This document shows positions 36,842-44,450 of a stretch of 64,000 nucleotides of DNA, piece after piece; positions within the stretch are counted from its first letter, which is position 1; the number at the start of each line of letters is the position of its first letter. Location of the stretch: NCBI GenBank assembly GCA_041394405.1, contig JAWKIF010000010.1:1-64000 (forward strand), read 5' to 3'. The notes beneath the pieces were generated by a model, which saw only the letters and a list, made by a program, of their open reading frames with translations, ran no database searches and was not told the origin of the DNA. The translations under genes and the position numbers were made by a program. The stretch is from Microthrix sp041394405 (lineage in GTDB: Bacteria; Actinomycetota; Acidimicrobiia; Acidimicrobiales; Microtrichaceae).

Positions 36842-38116
36842 ATGACCTCGGCGAGTCGTGAGATCGCTCACGAGGAGGCGACCACGTTGGGCCGGGCGGT
36901 CTCCATCGCTGCCGTGTTGGGTGCTGCCGGCGCCGTGGTGGCGCTGGCCTTTGTCGCCATCATGTCGGCGGGGCAAGGCGTGCTCTGGCCCGACCCACTC
37001 GACCCGAGCGCCTTCTCGGGCTCGATCAGGATCCTGGTCGTCATGACGGCGGGCGGGCTGGCGGTGGGCATGATCCACAAGATCGCGCCGACCGCCGCCG
37101 AGGAGAACGTCTTCGTGGCGCTGGCGACTGGCGAAGTCGAAGCCAAAGCCTTGCCAGGAGGCGTGACAATTGCCGCGGTGTCGCTGATTGCGGGATTCAG
37201 CCTGGGCCCCGAGGTGCCCACCGGGATGGCGGCAGCGGGTCTCGCCTCCTACGCCGTCTCGCGCGGCCTCGTGCGTCGGCGCGACGCAGACGTTGCGATG
37301 AGTGCCGCGATCTCGGGCGCCTGGGGTGGGCTGTTCACGGCACCGTTCACCGCACTGCTCCTGAACCTCGAGCTCACCGTCGAGCGCAGCGTCCTGCGAT
37401 GGGCTCGGATCACCTCCGACGCCGCGGCTGCGATCGTCGGGTTCGCCATCTTCTTTGTGGTTGACGCCGGTTGGTCGGATGTGCTGCGCCTGCTCAAGCT
37501 CCCGTCGTTTGATTTCGGCATTCTCGAGCTTGGGCTCGCCGCCGTGCTCGGCGTGCTCGGCGCGATCGTCGGCACGGCCTTCAAGCTCTCCATGGTCGCT
37601 ACCGGGAGACTTGCCGCACCCCATGCGAGTCGACCTGTGCTGCGGTGCACGGCCCTTGGCCTCGCCATGGGCCTCGTCGGGATGGCGCTCCCGCTCACCC
37701 TGTTTCTCGGCACCGACGGGCTCGTCGATGTCACCAGTGATCCGGCCGCGATCGGTGCAGGGCTCATCCTGGCGAGCGCCCTGGTTAAGATCCTCGTCAC
37801 CTCCGGCGCCCTCTCGTTCGGCTTCGTCGGCGGGCCGATTTTCCCGTTGCTCTTCATCGGGGGCAGTATCGGCTCCGTCCTTCATGTTGCGGTCGATGGC
37901 ATTCCACTGGGGCTTGCCGTGGTCGCGATGATGGCGGCGGTCCCGTCCTCGGTGATTCCCGTTCCTCTCAGCATTGCCACCCTGACCTTCCTGATCGCCG
38001 GGGTTCCGCCGTCCGAGAGCACCCCGGTCTTCGTCGCCGCGTTCGTCGCGCTCATTGCCGGCCGCATCATCGAGGCTCGGCTCCCGAAGCCGGGCGGAAC
38101 GACCGACGCGGCGTAG
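36842..38116 (+). CDS. ClC-family chloride channel/antiporter
   Basis: The 424-residue protein has 10 or more hydrophobic segments. ClC landmarks are GFSLGPEVPTGMAAAGLASY, with a Glu at the gating position of the family G-x-E-G-P motif, and FGFVGGPIFPLLFIGGSIGS, the GGIFAP-like filter motif. A gating Glu favours Cl-/H+ exchange, but sequence alone cannot decide between channel and antiporter. It follows the RCK_C-like gene by 10 bp and lies less than 2 kb from glutamate decarboxylase. Confidence 0.85.
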   Translation: MTSASREIAHEEATTLGRAVSIAAVLGAAGAVVALAFVAIMSAGQGVLWPDPLDPSAFSGSIRILVVMTAGGLAVGMIHKIAPTAAEENVFVALATGEVEAKALPGGVTIAAVSLIAGFSLGPEVPTGMAAAGLASYAVSRGLVRRRDADVAMSAAISGAWGGLFTAPFTALLLNLELTVERSVLRWARITSDAAAAIVGFAIFFVVDAGWSDVLRLLKLPSFDFGILELGLAAVLGVLGAIVGTAFKLSMVATGRLAAPHASRPVLRCTALGLAMGLVGMALPLTLFLGTDGLVDVTSDPAAIGAGLILASALVKILVTSGALSFGFVGGPIFPLLFIGGSIGSVLHVAVDGIPLGLAVVAMMAAVPSSVIPVPLSIATLTFLIAGVPPSESTPVFVAAFVALIAGRIIEARLPKPGGTTDAA

Positions 38117-38143
38117 CTCAGCAGGTCGCGAGGCCCGCCCTGG

Positions 38144-39442
38144 CTAGGGAATGGGCGCCTCAGGTCCGGCGTGTGGTTCCGTGGTCTCGCCGTTGTCGGG
38201 TTCGCTGGCGCGGCCGATGAACTCGAGGCACCCCATGGCCAGAGCCGCCCCCGCGAAGGTCCAACCGACGCTGCCGGCGCTCGGGTTGGGCTGCGCGACG
38301 AACACGATGAGCGCGATCGTCCCCACGACGGCACGCAGCGCGACGCGCTGGTTGGCGACGAACGATCCGAATGCGCCAAACGTCGCCCCTCGGCTCCCGG
38401 CTGCTCCGCTGAGGGATCGGATCAGGCCGGAGAACGCCCCACGAACCCCCCGCGCTGGAGCGCTTGGGCCGGACACGACGGAGATCACCAGAACACCAAG
38501 ACCGATGGCCAACACGGCGCGGCCGCTGCCGCGCAGGAACCGGGTGAGCGCGTCGTAGATCGATTCGTTGGCCGAAATCGACGCCTCGGTCGGGAGGGCG
38601 TCGAGGTACAGGCCGCGTCCAGCCGCCACCGTCACGAGCAGGAACACGGTGGCGGCAACCAGGCCTGAGGCGGCACACACCAGGCCCTTGCGCCGGTTGG
38701 GAGCTGCCAACACGGCGCCCAGGTACAACAGGACGATCACCCACGGAAGGATGTTGGCGAGACGGTCGAAGAGCCGGAAGGCCGACTGGGCCCCGGCAAC
38801 GTCGTCGGATCGCAGGATCTCGAAGGTCAGCGGTCGGTCGTTCGCCCCGGCGAGGAAGGTGACGCCGAGATCATCGAGTCGTTTGGTGGCTCCTGCGGCG
38901 ACCTCCGACAGGTCGACTTCGACGACACCCTTGGAGTCGCCCGAGGTGGTCAGCACCGACACGACCTGCTTGTGGGCCGCTCGGTTCGCCCGGTCCCAGA
39001 TCAGCGCGAACTGGTCGCTCTCGATGATTCGGTCGACCACCTCGGCAATGAGCTTGTCCAGCCCGGCGGCGATCGGCGCGGCCAGAACCTGCCCTCGTTC
39101 GGGCAGCGCCGCGGCCACCTCGGCTCGCACATCGACGCGTTCGCCGATTGCGGCGGTGACCCGCTGCTTCAGGGCCGCCTTGACCGCCGGGTCCCGCACC
39201 AGCGGGGCAACGGTCTCAACGTAGCGATCGGTGTCCGTCAGGTTGCGGTTCAGCCACACCCCAGAGATGGCCGGGGGAACCAGCAGCGTCGCAACGACGG
39301 TGAGGAGGATCGACAGGGTGATTCGGCCGCGATTGGTGCCGGTGGCGCCAGCGGGAGGTGCCGGCTCCAGTCGCCGCTTCTCGGCGCGCAGCCGTTCGTT
39401 CTCGGCTCGGAGCCGAGCGATCTCATCGGCGTCCTCAGCCAT
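38144..39442 (-). CDS. conserved actinobacterial membrane protein, N-terminal coiled coil
   Basis: The 432-residue protein begins with a short coiled coil (DEIARLRAENERLRAEKRRL). It then has a helix (LSILLTVVATLLVPPAISGV), a large extracytoplasmic helical domain (about residues 70-240, LTDTDRYVETVAPLVRDPAV) and four or so C-terminal helices. I recall similar proteins as widespread but uncharacterised in actinobacteria. It converges on the ClC gene with a 27-bp gap. No catalytic motif is visible. Confidence 0.7.
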   Translation of the reverse strand: MAEDADEIARLRAENERLRAEKRRLEPAPPAGATGTNRGRITLSILLTVVATLLVPPAISGVWLNRNLTDTDRYVETVAPLVRDPAVKAALKQRVTAAIGERVDVRAEVAAALPERGQVLAAPIAAGLDKLIAEVVDRIIESDQFALIWDRANRAAHKQVVSVLTTSGDSKGVVEVDLSEVAAGATKRLDDLGVTFLAGANDRPLTFEILRSDDVAGAQSAFRLFDRLANILPWVIVLLYLGAVLAAPNRRKGLVCAASGLVAATVFLLVTVAAGRGLYLDALPTEASISANESIYDALTRFLRGSGRAVLAIGLGVLVISVVSGPSAPARGVRGAFSGLIRSLSGAAGSRGATFGAFGSFVANQRVALRAVVGTIALIVFVAQPNPSAGSVGWTFAGAALAMGCLEFIGRASEPDNGETTEPHAGPEAPIP

Positions 39443-39767
39443 GATCGACGGTGTCGCTTGGGGCGGTCGCCGGCGCGTGTGTCACTGTCGTTCGTCCCGC
39501 TGGGCAACTTGTCCGGACATAGGTTCCCCTCGTGGTGGTCCGAAACTCGCACGCTCGGTCGTCCGGCAGTCTGGCCTTCGGCGGCCGGCTTGACGATAGC
39601 GCGCACCGGCCCTTCGCTCAGCGTGATCGACCATCTGCGCCCCGCTCAGCCCACGACGATCCGGTCGTGAGCTGAGCGCTATTCGTCCGCAGTCATCGCC
39701 AATGTCGTGCGGGTTCCGCTCGAGTCGGCGGCGCCACTGCATCACGGGATTGGGTGCTTGCCGCCGG
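39443..39767. other. intergenic region with one strong hairpin
   Basis: This stretch of 325 bp has no convincing gene. Short open frames on both strands lack family-like sequence. It holds the hairpin at 39644-39677 and must contain the promoter of the 38144-39442 gene. Confidence 0.6.
39644..39677 (-). terminator. hairpin downstream of glutamate decarboxylase
   Basis: GCTCAGC (39644-39650) pairs with GCTGAGC (39671-39677), and CACGAC (39652-39657) with GTCGTG (39664-39669), around a six-base loop with one mismatch. It lies about 90 bp after the gad stop codon. There is no T-tract. Confidence 0.4.
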
Positions 39768-41141
39768 TCACGTGTGGCTGAAGCCGGGTTCTGCGGGCTG
39801 GTGCTGCGGTGGAAACGCCTCAAGGTGGGCGACGGCCTTGCCGATCGCCTCGAGGAGCATGTCGGCCAGGTCCATGCCGAAGCCCTCGCGAACCACGATC
39901 CGGAGGACGGCGACGTCCTCGGCGTCGGCGGGCATGGTGTAGGCGGGCACTTGCCAACCTCCGGTGCGCAACTGCTCGGACACGTGGAACACGGTGAACC
40001 CCGAAGGGTCCTTCACCTTGAACGCAAGCACGGGGATTGCCGAGCCGTCGCTGACGACATCGAACGGCCCCATCTCGGCAATGACGGAGGACATGTGCAC
40101 CGCAGTGTCGCGCAGCGATTCCATGATCCGGCGGTATCCGTCCCTGCCGAGGCGCACGAAGTTGTAGTACTGGCCGACGATCTGGTTGCCGGGCCGGGAG
40201 AAGTTGAGGGTGAAGGTCGGCATGTCGCCGCCGAGGTAGTTGACGTGGAACACGAGTTCCTCGGGCAGCTCGGCAGCGGAACGCCAGACGACGAAGCCGA
40301 TGCCGGGGTAGGTCAGGCCGTACTTGTGCCCGGATACGTTGATCGACTTGACCTGCGGGAGCCGGAAATCCCAATGGAGGTCGGGGTGAATGAACGGGGC
40401 GACGAACCCACCGCTCGCTGCGTCGACGTGGATGGGGATGTCGGTGCCGCGCTCGGCGTTGTAGGCGACGACCAGATCGTGGATCTCCTCGATCGGTTCG
40501 AACTCGCCGGTGTAGGTGGTGCCGAGGATGGGGATCACACCGATCGTGTTCTCGTCGACGTACTCCATGACGGTCTCGGGCACCACCGTGAACCGGTCCT
40601 CGGTGAGTGGAACGTAGCGCGGCTCGACGTCCCAGTAGCGGCAGAACTTCTCCCACACAACCTGGACGTTGGAGCCCATCACCATGTTCGGCTTGTCGGA
40701 GGGAAGTCCCGCTGCCTCCCGGCGCTGACGCCACTTCCACTTCATCGCCAGGCCACCGAGCATCACCGCCTCGCTGGAACCAATGGTCGACACACCGATG
40801 GCGTCCCCGTCGGTGGGTGCATGGAACAGCTCGGCAACGATGTTGACGCAACGCCGCTCGATTTCGGCGGTCTGCGGGTACTCGTCCTTGTCGATCATGT
40901 TCTTGTCGAACGTCTCGGCCATCAACTTCTCGGCCTCGGGTTCCATCCAGGTCGTGACGAACGTGGCCATGTTGAGGCGCGAGCTGCCGTCGAGCAACAG
41001 CTCGTCATGAATCAGCCGATACACCGCGCCGGGGAGCGCCTCGGCGTCGGGCATGCGGTTCTTGGGTATCGGAGCACCAGCAAACCTTCCGGCATAGGCG
41101 GGGTTGAGCGCCTCGTCGTTCGACTCGTGTCTGTGGACCAT
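39768..41141 (-). CDS. gadB: glutamate decarboxylase (PLP)
   Basis: The 457-residue enzyme converts glutamate to GABA and CO2, consuming a cytoplasmic proton. It matches the GadB family throughout: the N-terminal region (IPKNRMPDAEALPGAVYRLI, ELLLDGSSRLNMATFVTTWM), the PLP-binding His/Asp region (IPIHVDAASGGFVAPFIHP) and the PLP Lys in SINVSGHKYGLTYPGIG. It ends with the usual His-containing C-terminal tail (FPPQHQPAEPGFSHT). ATG at 41141 gives normal family length; the frame continues upstream without family-like sequence. No GadC antiporter is visible nearby. Confidence 0.93.
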   Translation of the reverse strand: MVHRHESNDEALNPAYAGRFAGAPIPKNRMPDAEALPGAVYRLIHDELLLDGSSRLNMATFVTTWMEPEAEKLMAETFDKNMIDKDEYPQTAEIERRCVNIVAELFHAPTDGDAIGVSTIGSSEAVMLGGLAMKWKWRQRREAAGLPSDKPNMVMGSNVQVVWEKFCRYWDVEPRYVPLTEDRFTVVPETVMEYVDENTIGVIPILGTTYTGEFEPIEEIHDLVVAYNAERGTDIPIHVDAASGGFVAPFIHPDLHWDFRLPQVKSINVSGHKYGLTYPGIGFVVWRSAAELPEELVFHVNYLGGDMPTFTLNFSRPGNQIVGQYYNFVRLGRDGYRRIMESLRDTAVHMSSVIAEMGPFDVVSDGSAIPVLAFKVKDPSGFTVFHVSEQLRTGGWQVPAYTMPADAEDVAVLRIVVREGFGMDLADMLLEAIGKAVAHLEAFPPQHQPAEPGFSHT

Positions 41142-41375
41142 GATCCGGGTGCCTCCTCGGGGTGCTGCTGTGCCGTGGACCTGCACCCCGGGGGGTGGCC
41201 TTTCTGCGAGTTGCCGAGCCCTCCGCGGCTCGAACTCGGCTTCGGCCATCGCAACATAGCTCCGGAGTTCGCCGGCCGTCTCAGCTCGCTGGTTGGACCG
41301 TCGCCGCCCATCATCGCCATCGCCAATCGCCTGTGGTCACTGAGACTGCGCCGGCCGGCCAAGGCCACGAGTCGG

Positions 41376-41603
41376 TCAGGGCTTCGTGAAGAGCAGGTCG
41401 AGGAACATGGGGATGTTCGCCCAGTCGGAGGAACCTCGGTGGTGAGACTCCTCCGGGCCTGGCACCGTCACTTCAAGAAGCCGGTTCAGCTGCAGACCGG
41501 CGTCGAGAAGGCCGTCGAGGTATCTCGCGATGGACCTCTGAACGCCCCTGAACACCAGAGAGATTCCGTCCCTCGAAACCATATTCTCGTGAACTTGCGT
41601 CAC
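41376..41603 (-). pseudogene. C-terminal fragment of a SAM methyltransferase
   Basis: The 75-residue product has only the last part of a class I methyltransferase: the YLDGLLDAGLQLNRLLE strand-helix and the terminal DWANIPMFLDLLFTKP strand. No SAM-binding motif is present. Its GTG overlaps the stop of the SRPBCC gene by 4 nt, so it may be translated by coupling. It looks like a remnant joined to the ArsR operon. Methyltransferase origin is by recalled pattern only. Confidence 0.5.
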
Positions 41604-42109
41604 AATTGGGTGTGCGGCTCTGCGGCGTCGTCTCGGCCGGGTTGCTGACCTGCGAGGTGGCTGGTGAGCCGGTCGAGGATGGCCGAGTAGCCCTCGCGGC
41701 TGCCGTCGATGGGCCCTTGCCCAGCGAGCGAGGTGACCTGGTCGGTGACCACGAGGAACGTGCCGGTTCCACGTGGGGTGAGCGCCCAGGTGATGAGCGA
41801 TACGGCGAGGAGTTGGTCGCCGTGCGCCAGGCGTTCGGTGAACACGATCACTTCGTTGTCGACGATGTGGTCGTAGCGGGTGGTCCCGACGAAGCCTGGT
41901 GCGGTCTTGGGGCCGCAGAGGAACTGGTCGACCCCGCCAACCCGGAAGTCGTCGGCTTCGAAGATGAGGACTTCATCGTCGGTCGGTGCGGTCCACGCCG
42001 CCCGCTGGTCAACATCGGCGTAGGCGGCGAACACCGCCGCGGGTGGGTGGCCGAGTTGGCGTTCGAGACGGATGGTGTCGTGTATCAGGGTGTCGGTTTC
42101 AACGGTCAT
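41600..42109 (-). CDS. SRPBCC (AHA1-like) protein
   Basis: The 169-residue protein has an Aha1/SRPBCC-type fold: RQLGHPPAAVFAAYADVDQR, VLIFEADDFRVGGVDQFLCG, IVFTERLAHGDQLLAVSLI and the C-terminal helix region SREGYSAILDRLTSHLAG. ATG at 42109 matches the domain start and overlaps the ArsR gene end by 11 bp. ArsR plus AHA1-like SRPBCC is a common pair in soil and water bacteria. The ligand is unknown. Confidence 0.85.
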   Translation of the reverse strand: MTVETDTLIHDTIRLERQLGHPPAAVFAAYADVDQRAAWTAPTDDEVLIFEADDFRVGGVDQFLCGPKTAPGFVGTTRYDHIVDNEVIVFTERLAHGDQLLAVSLITWALTPRGTGTFLVVTDQVTSLAGQGPIDGSREGYSAILDRLTSHLAGQQPGRDDAAEPHTQL

Positions 42110-42446
42110 TGCGGTGCTCCTGGGTGCTCTTGTCGAGGTGTTGTTCGAGCCGGTCGAGACGTTGTTCCCAGCGTGTTCGTCGGGTGCGCAGCCATCTTTC
42201 TGCCGACTGGACGGCGGCGGGGTCGATGGAGCACAACCGCTGGCGGCCCGACTTGTGGGTCGAGATGAGGTGGCTGCGCTCGAGGACCTGGACGTGTTGG
42301 GCGATGGCGGCCAGGCTGAGGTGAAAGGGCTCAGCCAGCTTGCTGACGCTGGCGGGTCCTTGGTCGAGCTGTTCGAGGATCGATCGGCGCGTTGGGTCGG
42401 CCAGCGCTCGAAACATCTCGTCGATACTCCGTTCATACTCAAGCAT
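42099..42446 (-). CDS. ArsR-family transcriptional regulator
   Basis: The 115-residue winged-helix repressor has FRALADPTRRSILEQLDQGP, SVSKLAEPFHLSLAAIAQHV (recognition helix) and LISTHKSGRQRLCSIDP (wing). It lacks the Cys pairs of metal-sensing ArsR/SmtB proteins and fits the subgroup paired with SRPBCC genes. Its start codon lies inside the palindrome at 42435-42458, so autorepression of the operon is likely. Confidence 0.92.
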   Translation of the reverse strand: MLEYERSIDEMFRALADPTRRSILEQLDQGPASVSKLAEPFHLSLAAIAQHVQVLERSHLISTHKSGRQRLCSIDPAAVQSAERWLRTRRTRWEQRLDRLEQHLDKSTQEHRNDR

Positions 42447-42458
42447 GGACTTGAGTAT
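42435..42458. promoter_or_regulatory. ArsR operator, perfect palindrome over the start codon
   Basis: ATACTCAAG, a six-base spacer, then CTTGAGTAT form a perfect 9-bp inverted repeat. The ArsR start codon (42446-42444) is in the spacer, so binding would block transcription or translation start. Confidence 0.65.
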
Positions 42459-42470
42459 GATGCGCGACTG

Positions 42471-42494
42471 ATAGTCAAGTCAAGAGTTGAATAT
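42471..42494. promoter_or_regulatory. second, imperfect ArsR operator half
   Basis: ATAGTCAA and TTGAATAT (7 of 8 pairs) form an inverted repeat 12 bp upstream of the perfect palindrome with the same TCAA/TTGA core. It may be a second dimer site. Confidence 0.45.
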
Positions 42495-42710
42495 CGGAGC
42501 AGTCCTGTTGGTGCCGTTGGCCGGGCGACTCCCCAACCGGCCCAAATCCCGTCCAGCCGCCCCCCAACGAACGTCAGGGAGGTCTTGCCGGGCAACGTGC
42601 ACGCGTGTGCGGTGAGATCGGACAGCACCGCATGGTGCCGGGGTCACAACTACAGCGGGGAGCTCGTGCCGTCGCTGGCGGCTGGTCTGGCCTCTCGGTG
42701 CGAGCCGGAG

Positions 42711-42974
42711 CTACGCCGAAAGCTTGGCGGCATACTTGCGCTGCGCCGCCTGTTTGGAGACACCCAGCATCGCTCCGATTTCGGACCACGAACGTTCCGC
42801 TTCGCGCGCGCTGCGAATCGCGTCCAGCAGGGCGGCGTCGAGGCCGTCGCGCTGTTCGACCAGCTCTGCGATAGTCCGGAGAGCCACAGTCTGAGCCTCC
42901 ACAAGATTGTTGGCGTCCGCCTCCTCGGCCCACCGCTCGAGTACCTCGGCCCGGCCTGCTCGTGTCGCCGTCAT
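42711..42974 (-). CDS. small helix-turn-helix protein
   Basis: The 87-residue protein is helical. It has VEAQTVALRTIAELVEQRDG, then a C-terminal HTH that resembles sigma-70 region 4 or Fis-type folds (RSWSEIGAMLGVSKQAAQRK). ATG at 42974 was chosen; the frame is open to 43076. It is close to the boundary of the accessory island. Such small proteins with this HTH are common in actinobacteria and of unknown function. Confidence 0.6.
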   Translation of the reverse strand: MTATRAGRAEVLERWAEEADANNLVEAQTVALRTIAELVEQRDGLDAALLDAIRSAREAERSWSEIGAMLGVSKQAAQRKYAAKLSA

Positions 42975-43552
42975 TGCATCCACCAGCCTTTCAGGAACTT
43001 GGATCGTGCTCGCATCGCGTGGATGATCGCAACTCCATCTGAATCGTCGACGACACCGACTCAATGGGCTCAGCATTCGCCGACGGTCCGATCAACATCG
43101 TGACATGGGATCATCGGTCTCGAATCCTCGCCAGTGGTGTCGAAGTGCGTGGAGCATGTCGTCATTGGAGACACCGTGCTCGAGGGCGCTCGCCTCAATG
43201 TCCACCTACCCAGGGTAGGGACTCCAACCATCGCCGTCAACATTCATTGACGGTGGGGTACCCAAGTGTTGCGGTACACCCACGCACGACGCCGGTTCTT
43301 CCCTTCGAAACCGACCCCCAAGGAGCCATCGACGTCCCATGAGCGTTCCTGCCAGAAGGTTGCGCCCGCAGCGAATCTGGGCCTCGTGACGAAACCTCTG
43401 GGGAGCGAAATTCGACGACCACCATGCAACGACAAGGCTCGCGTTCGGACTACCAGCCCCACGGTCGAATCCGCAGCGCACCCAACATGCCAGAGGCCCC
43501 GGAAACCGTGCTATTCGCGGCTGTCTGCCAGCATTGTGTCGACCCGTCGGAT

Positions 43553-43665
43553 CGGCTACATCCCAGTCGCCCCGTGGGTTGTAGTGGTGGAGAGTAAGGG
43601 ATTCGAACTCTTGGAGTGCTTGCGCGCTCAACGGTTTTCGAGGCGTCTGGTCAGCCCTCCTCAAC
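43553..43665 (-). repeat. att-like copy a: 3' half of tRNA-Ser plus flank
   Basis: The segment 43585-43642 matches the tRNA-Ser(CGA) gene at 63827-63916 from the 3' CCA end through the T-arm and variable arm to the anticodon loop, with a few changes. Also shared is about 32 bp of downstream flank (CGGCTACATCCCAGTC). Beyond the anticodon the sequence departs from the tRNA but still shares CAGCCCTCCT with copies c and d. This is the pattern left by a tyrosine integrase that uses a tRNA 3' end. Confidence 0.8.
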
Positions 43666-43734
43666 CCCCGTAGACCTACGAAACTGCGGCGGATAGGAGT
43701 TCCTGGTTCAGATGCCCCACAATCAGTTCCAGCC

Positions 43735-43764
43735 ATGGCCAATTTCAGGGCCAATTCCATGGGA
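43735..43764. repeat. 12-bp iterated motif near att copy a (degenerate)
   Basis: Units ATGGCCAATTTC, AGGGCCAATTCC and a partial third follow the att-like copy by about 70 bp. Equivalent units occur next to copies b, c, d and the intact tRNA. Confidence 0.55.
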
Positions 43765-43904
43765 AGCGACTGCGACGACGCTGCGCTGGAGACAGGAGCC
43801 GAGCCTCTCATTCCCAGCAGTACCGTGGGCCTGTTGACACTCGGGACGGGCAGCGGTCCACACCACTTGGGGGGTCACCCGGGAAGGGTTGCGGTGTAGC
43901 CCGT

Positions 43905-43956
43905 ACGATGAGTGTTTTCGGGCGCTACCAACGATGAGTGTTATCGGGCGCTACCA
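43905..43956. repeat. two tandem 26-bp repeats
   Basis: Two head-to-tail copies (43905-43930 and 43931-43956) differ at one base. Each contains ACGATGAGTGTT and CGGGCGCTACCA. There is no obvious palindrome. They could be iteron-like or regulator sites upstream of the protease operon. Confidence 0.6.
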
Positions 43957-44450
43957 ACTCGACCGGCCCACCGCATCTCTCCGGTTCCTTAGCGCGCGCC
44001 GCACTGGTCGGGCAGAGCGAAGTGTGACACCCCGATTTGGGCCAGACGGAGGGGCTCAGCCCACCACAGCGAGCCACGGCCTGGGAATAGCAATTTCTTG
44101 GGAATTGCAGGGGAGTTGAGTGAAAGAGGTATGAAGCGCCCCGGGTTTCACGGGAAGCCAGATCGGGCGGCAACAACCGCCAATAGGCTCCCACAACATC
44201 GCGCCGCGCGCGGTCACGCTCACCGAGGATTCAACCGCGACTCTGGCCATGTTGCGGTCCCGGTGGCGCCGCTCACCTCATCGGTACCGATCTCACTGGA
44301 CCCAAACTGGCCTGCCGGACCGAACCTAGATCCGGGGGAGTATTCAAAGGATTGCCCCAACACGAACACGGGAGAGTGACTGATCCGCCAACATCGGCCG
44401 ATTGACTCCAGAGAACCTGAGGCGTATGGTCGATCGTGAGGGGAAGAGCC

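Larger units (their letters stand above)
42975..44450. other. island left boundary, no intact gene
   Basis: This stretch of about 1.5 kb has no convincing gene. It holds the first tRNA-Ser-derived att-like copy (43553-43665), a degenerate 12-bp motif (43735-43764) and a 26-bp tandem repeat (43905-43956). Short open frames here are readings through those repeats. The promoter of the protease gene should lie in its last 300 bp, which is AT-richer than its surroundings. Confidence 0.6.

Noticed and set aside
43592..43650. Additional complete tRNA genes at each repeat
   Set aside because: The copies at 43.6, 49.4, 50.7 and 52.5 kb stop in or before the anticodon loop. They lack the D-arm and the 5' acceptor strand, so they cannot make a tRNA.
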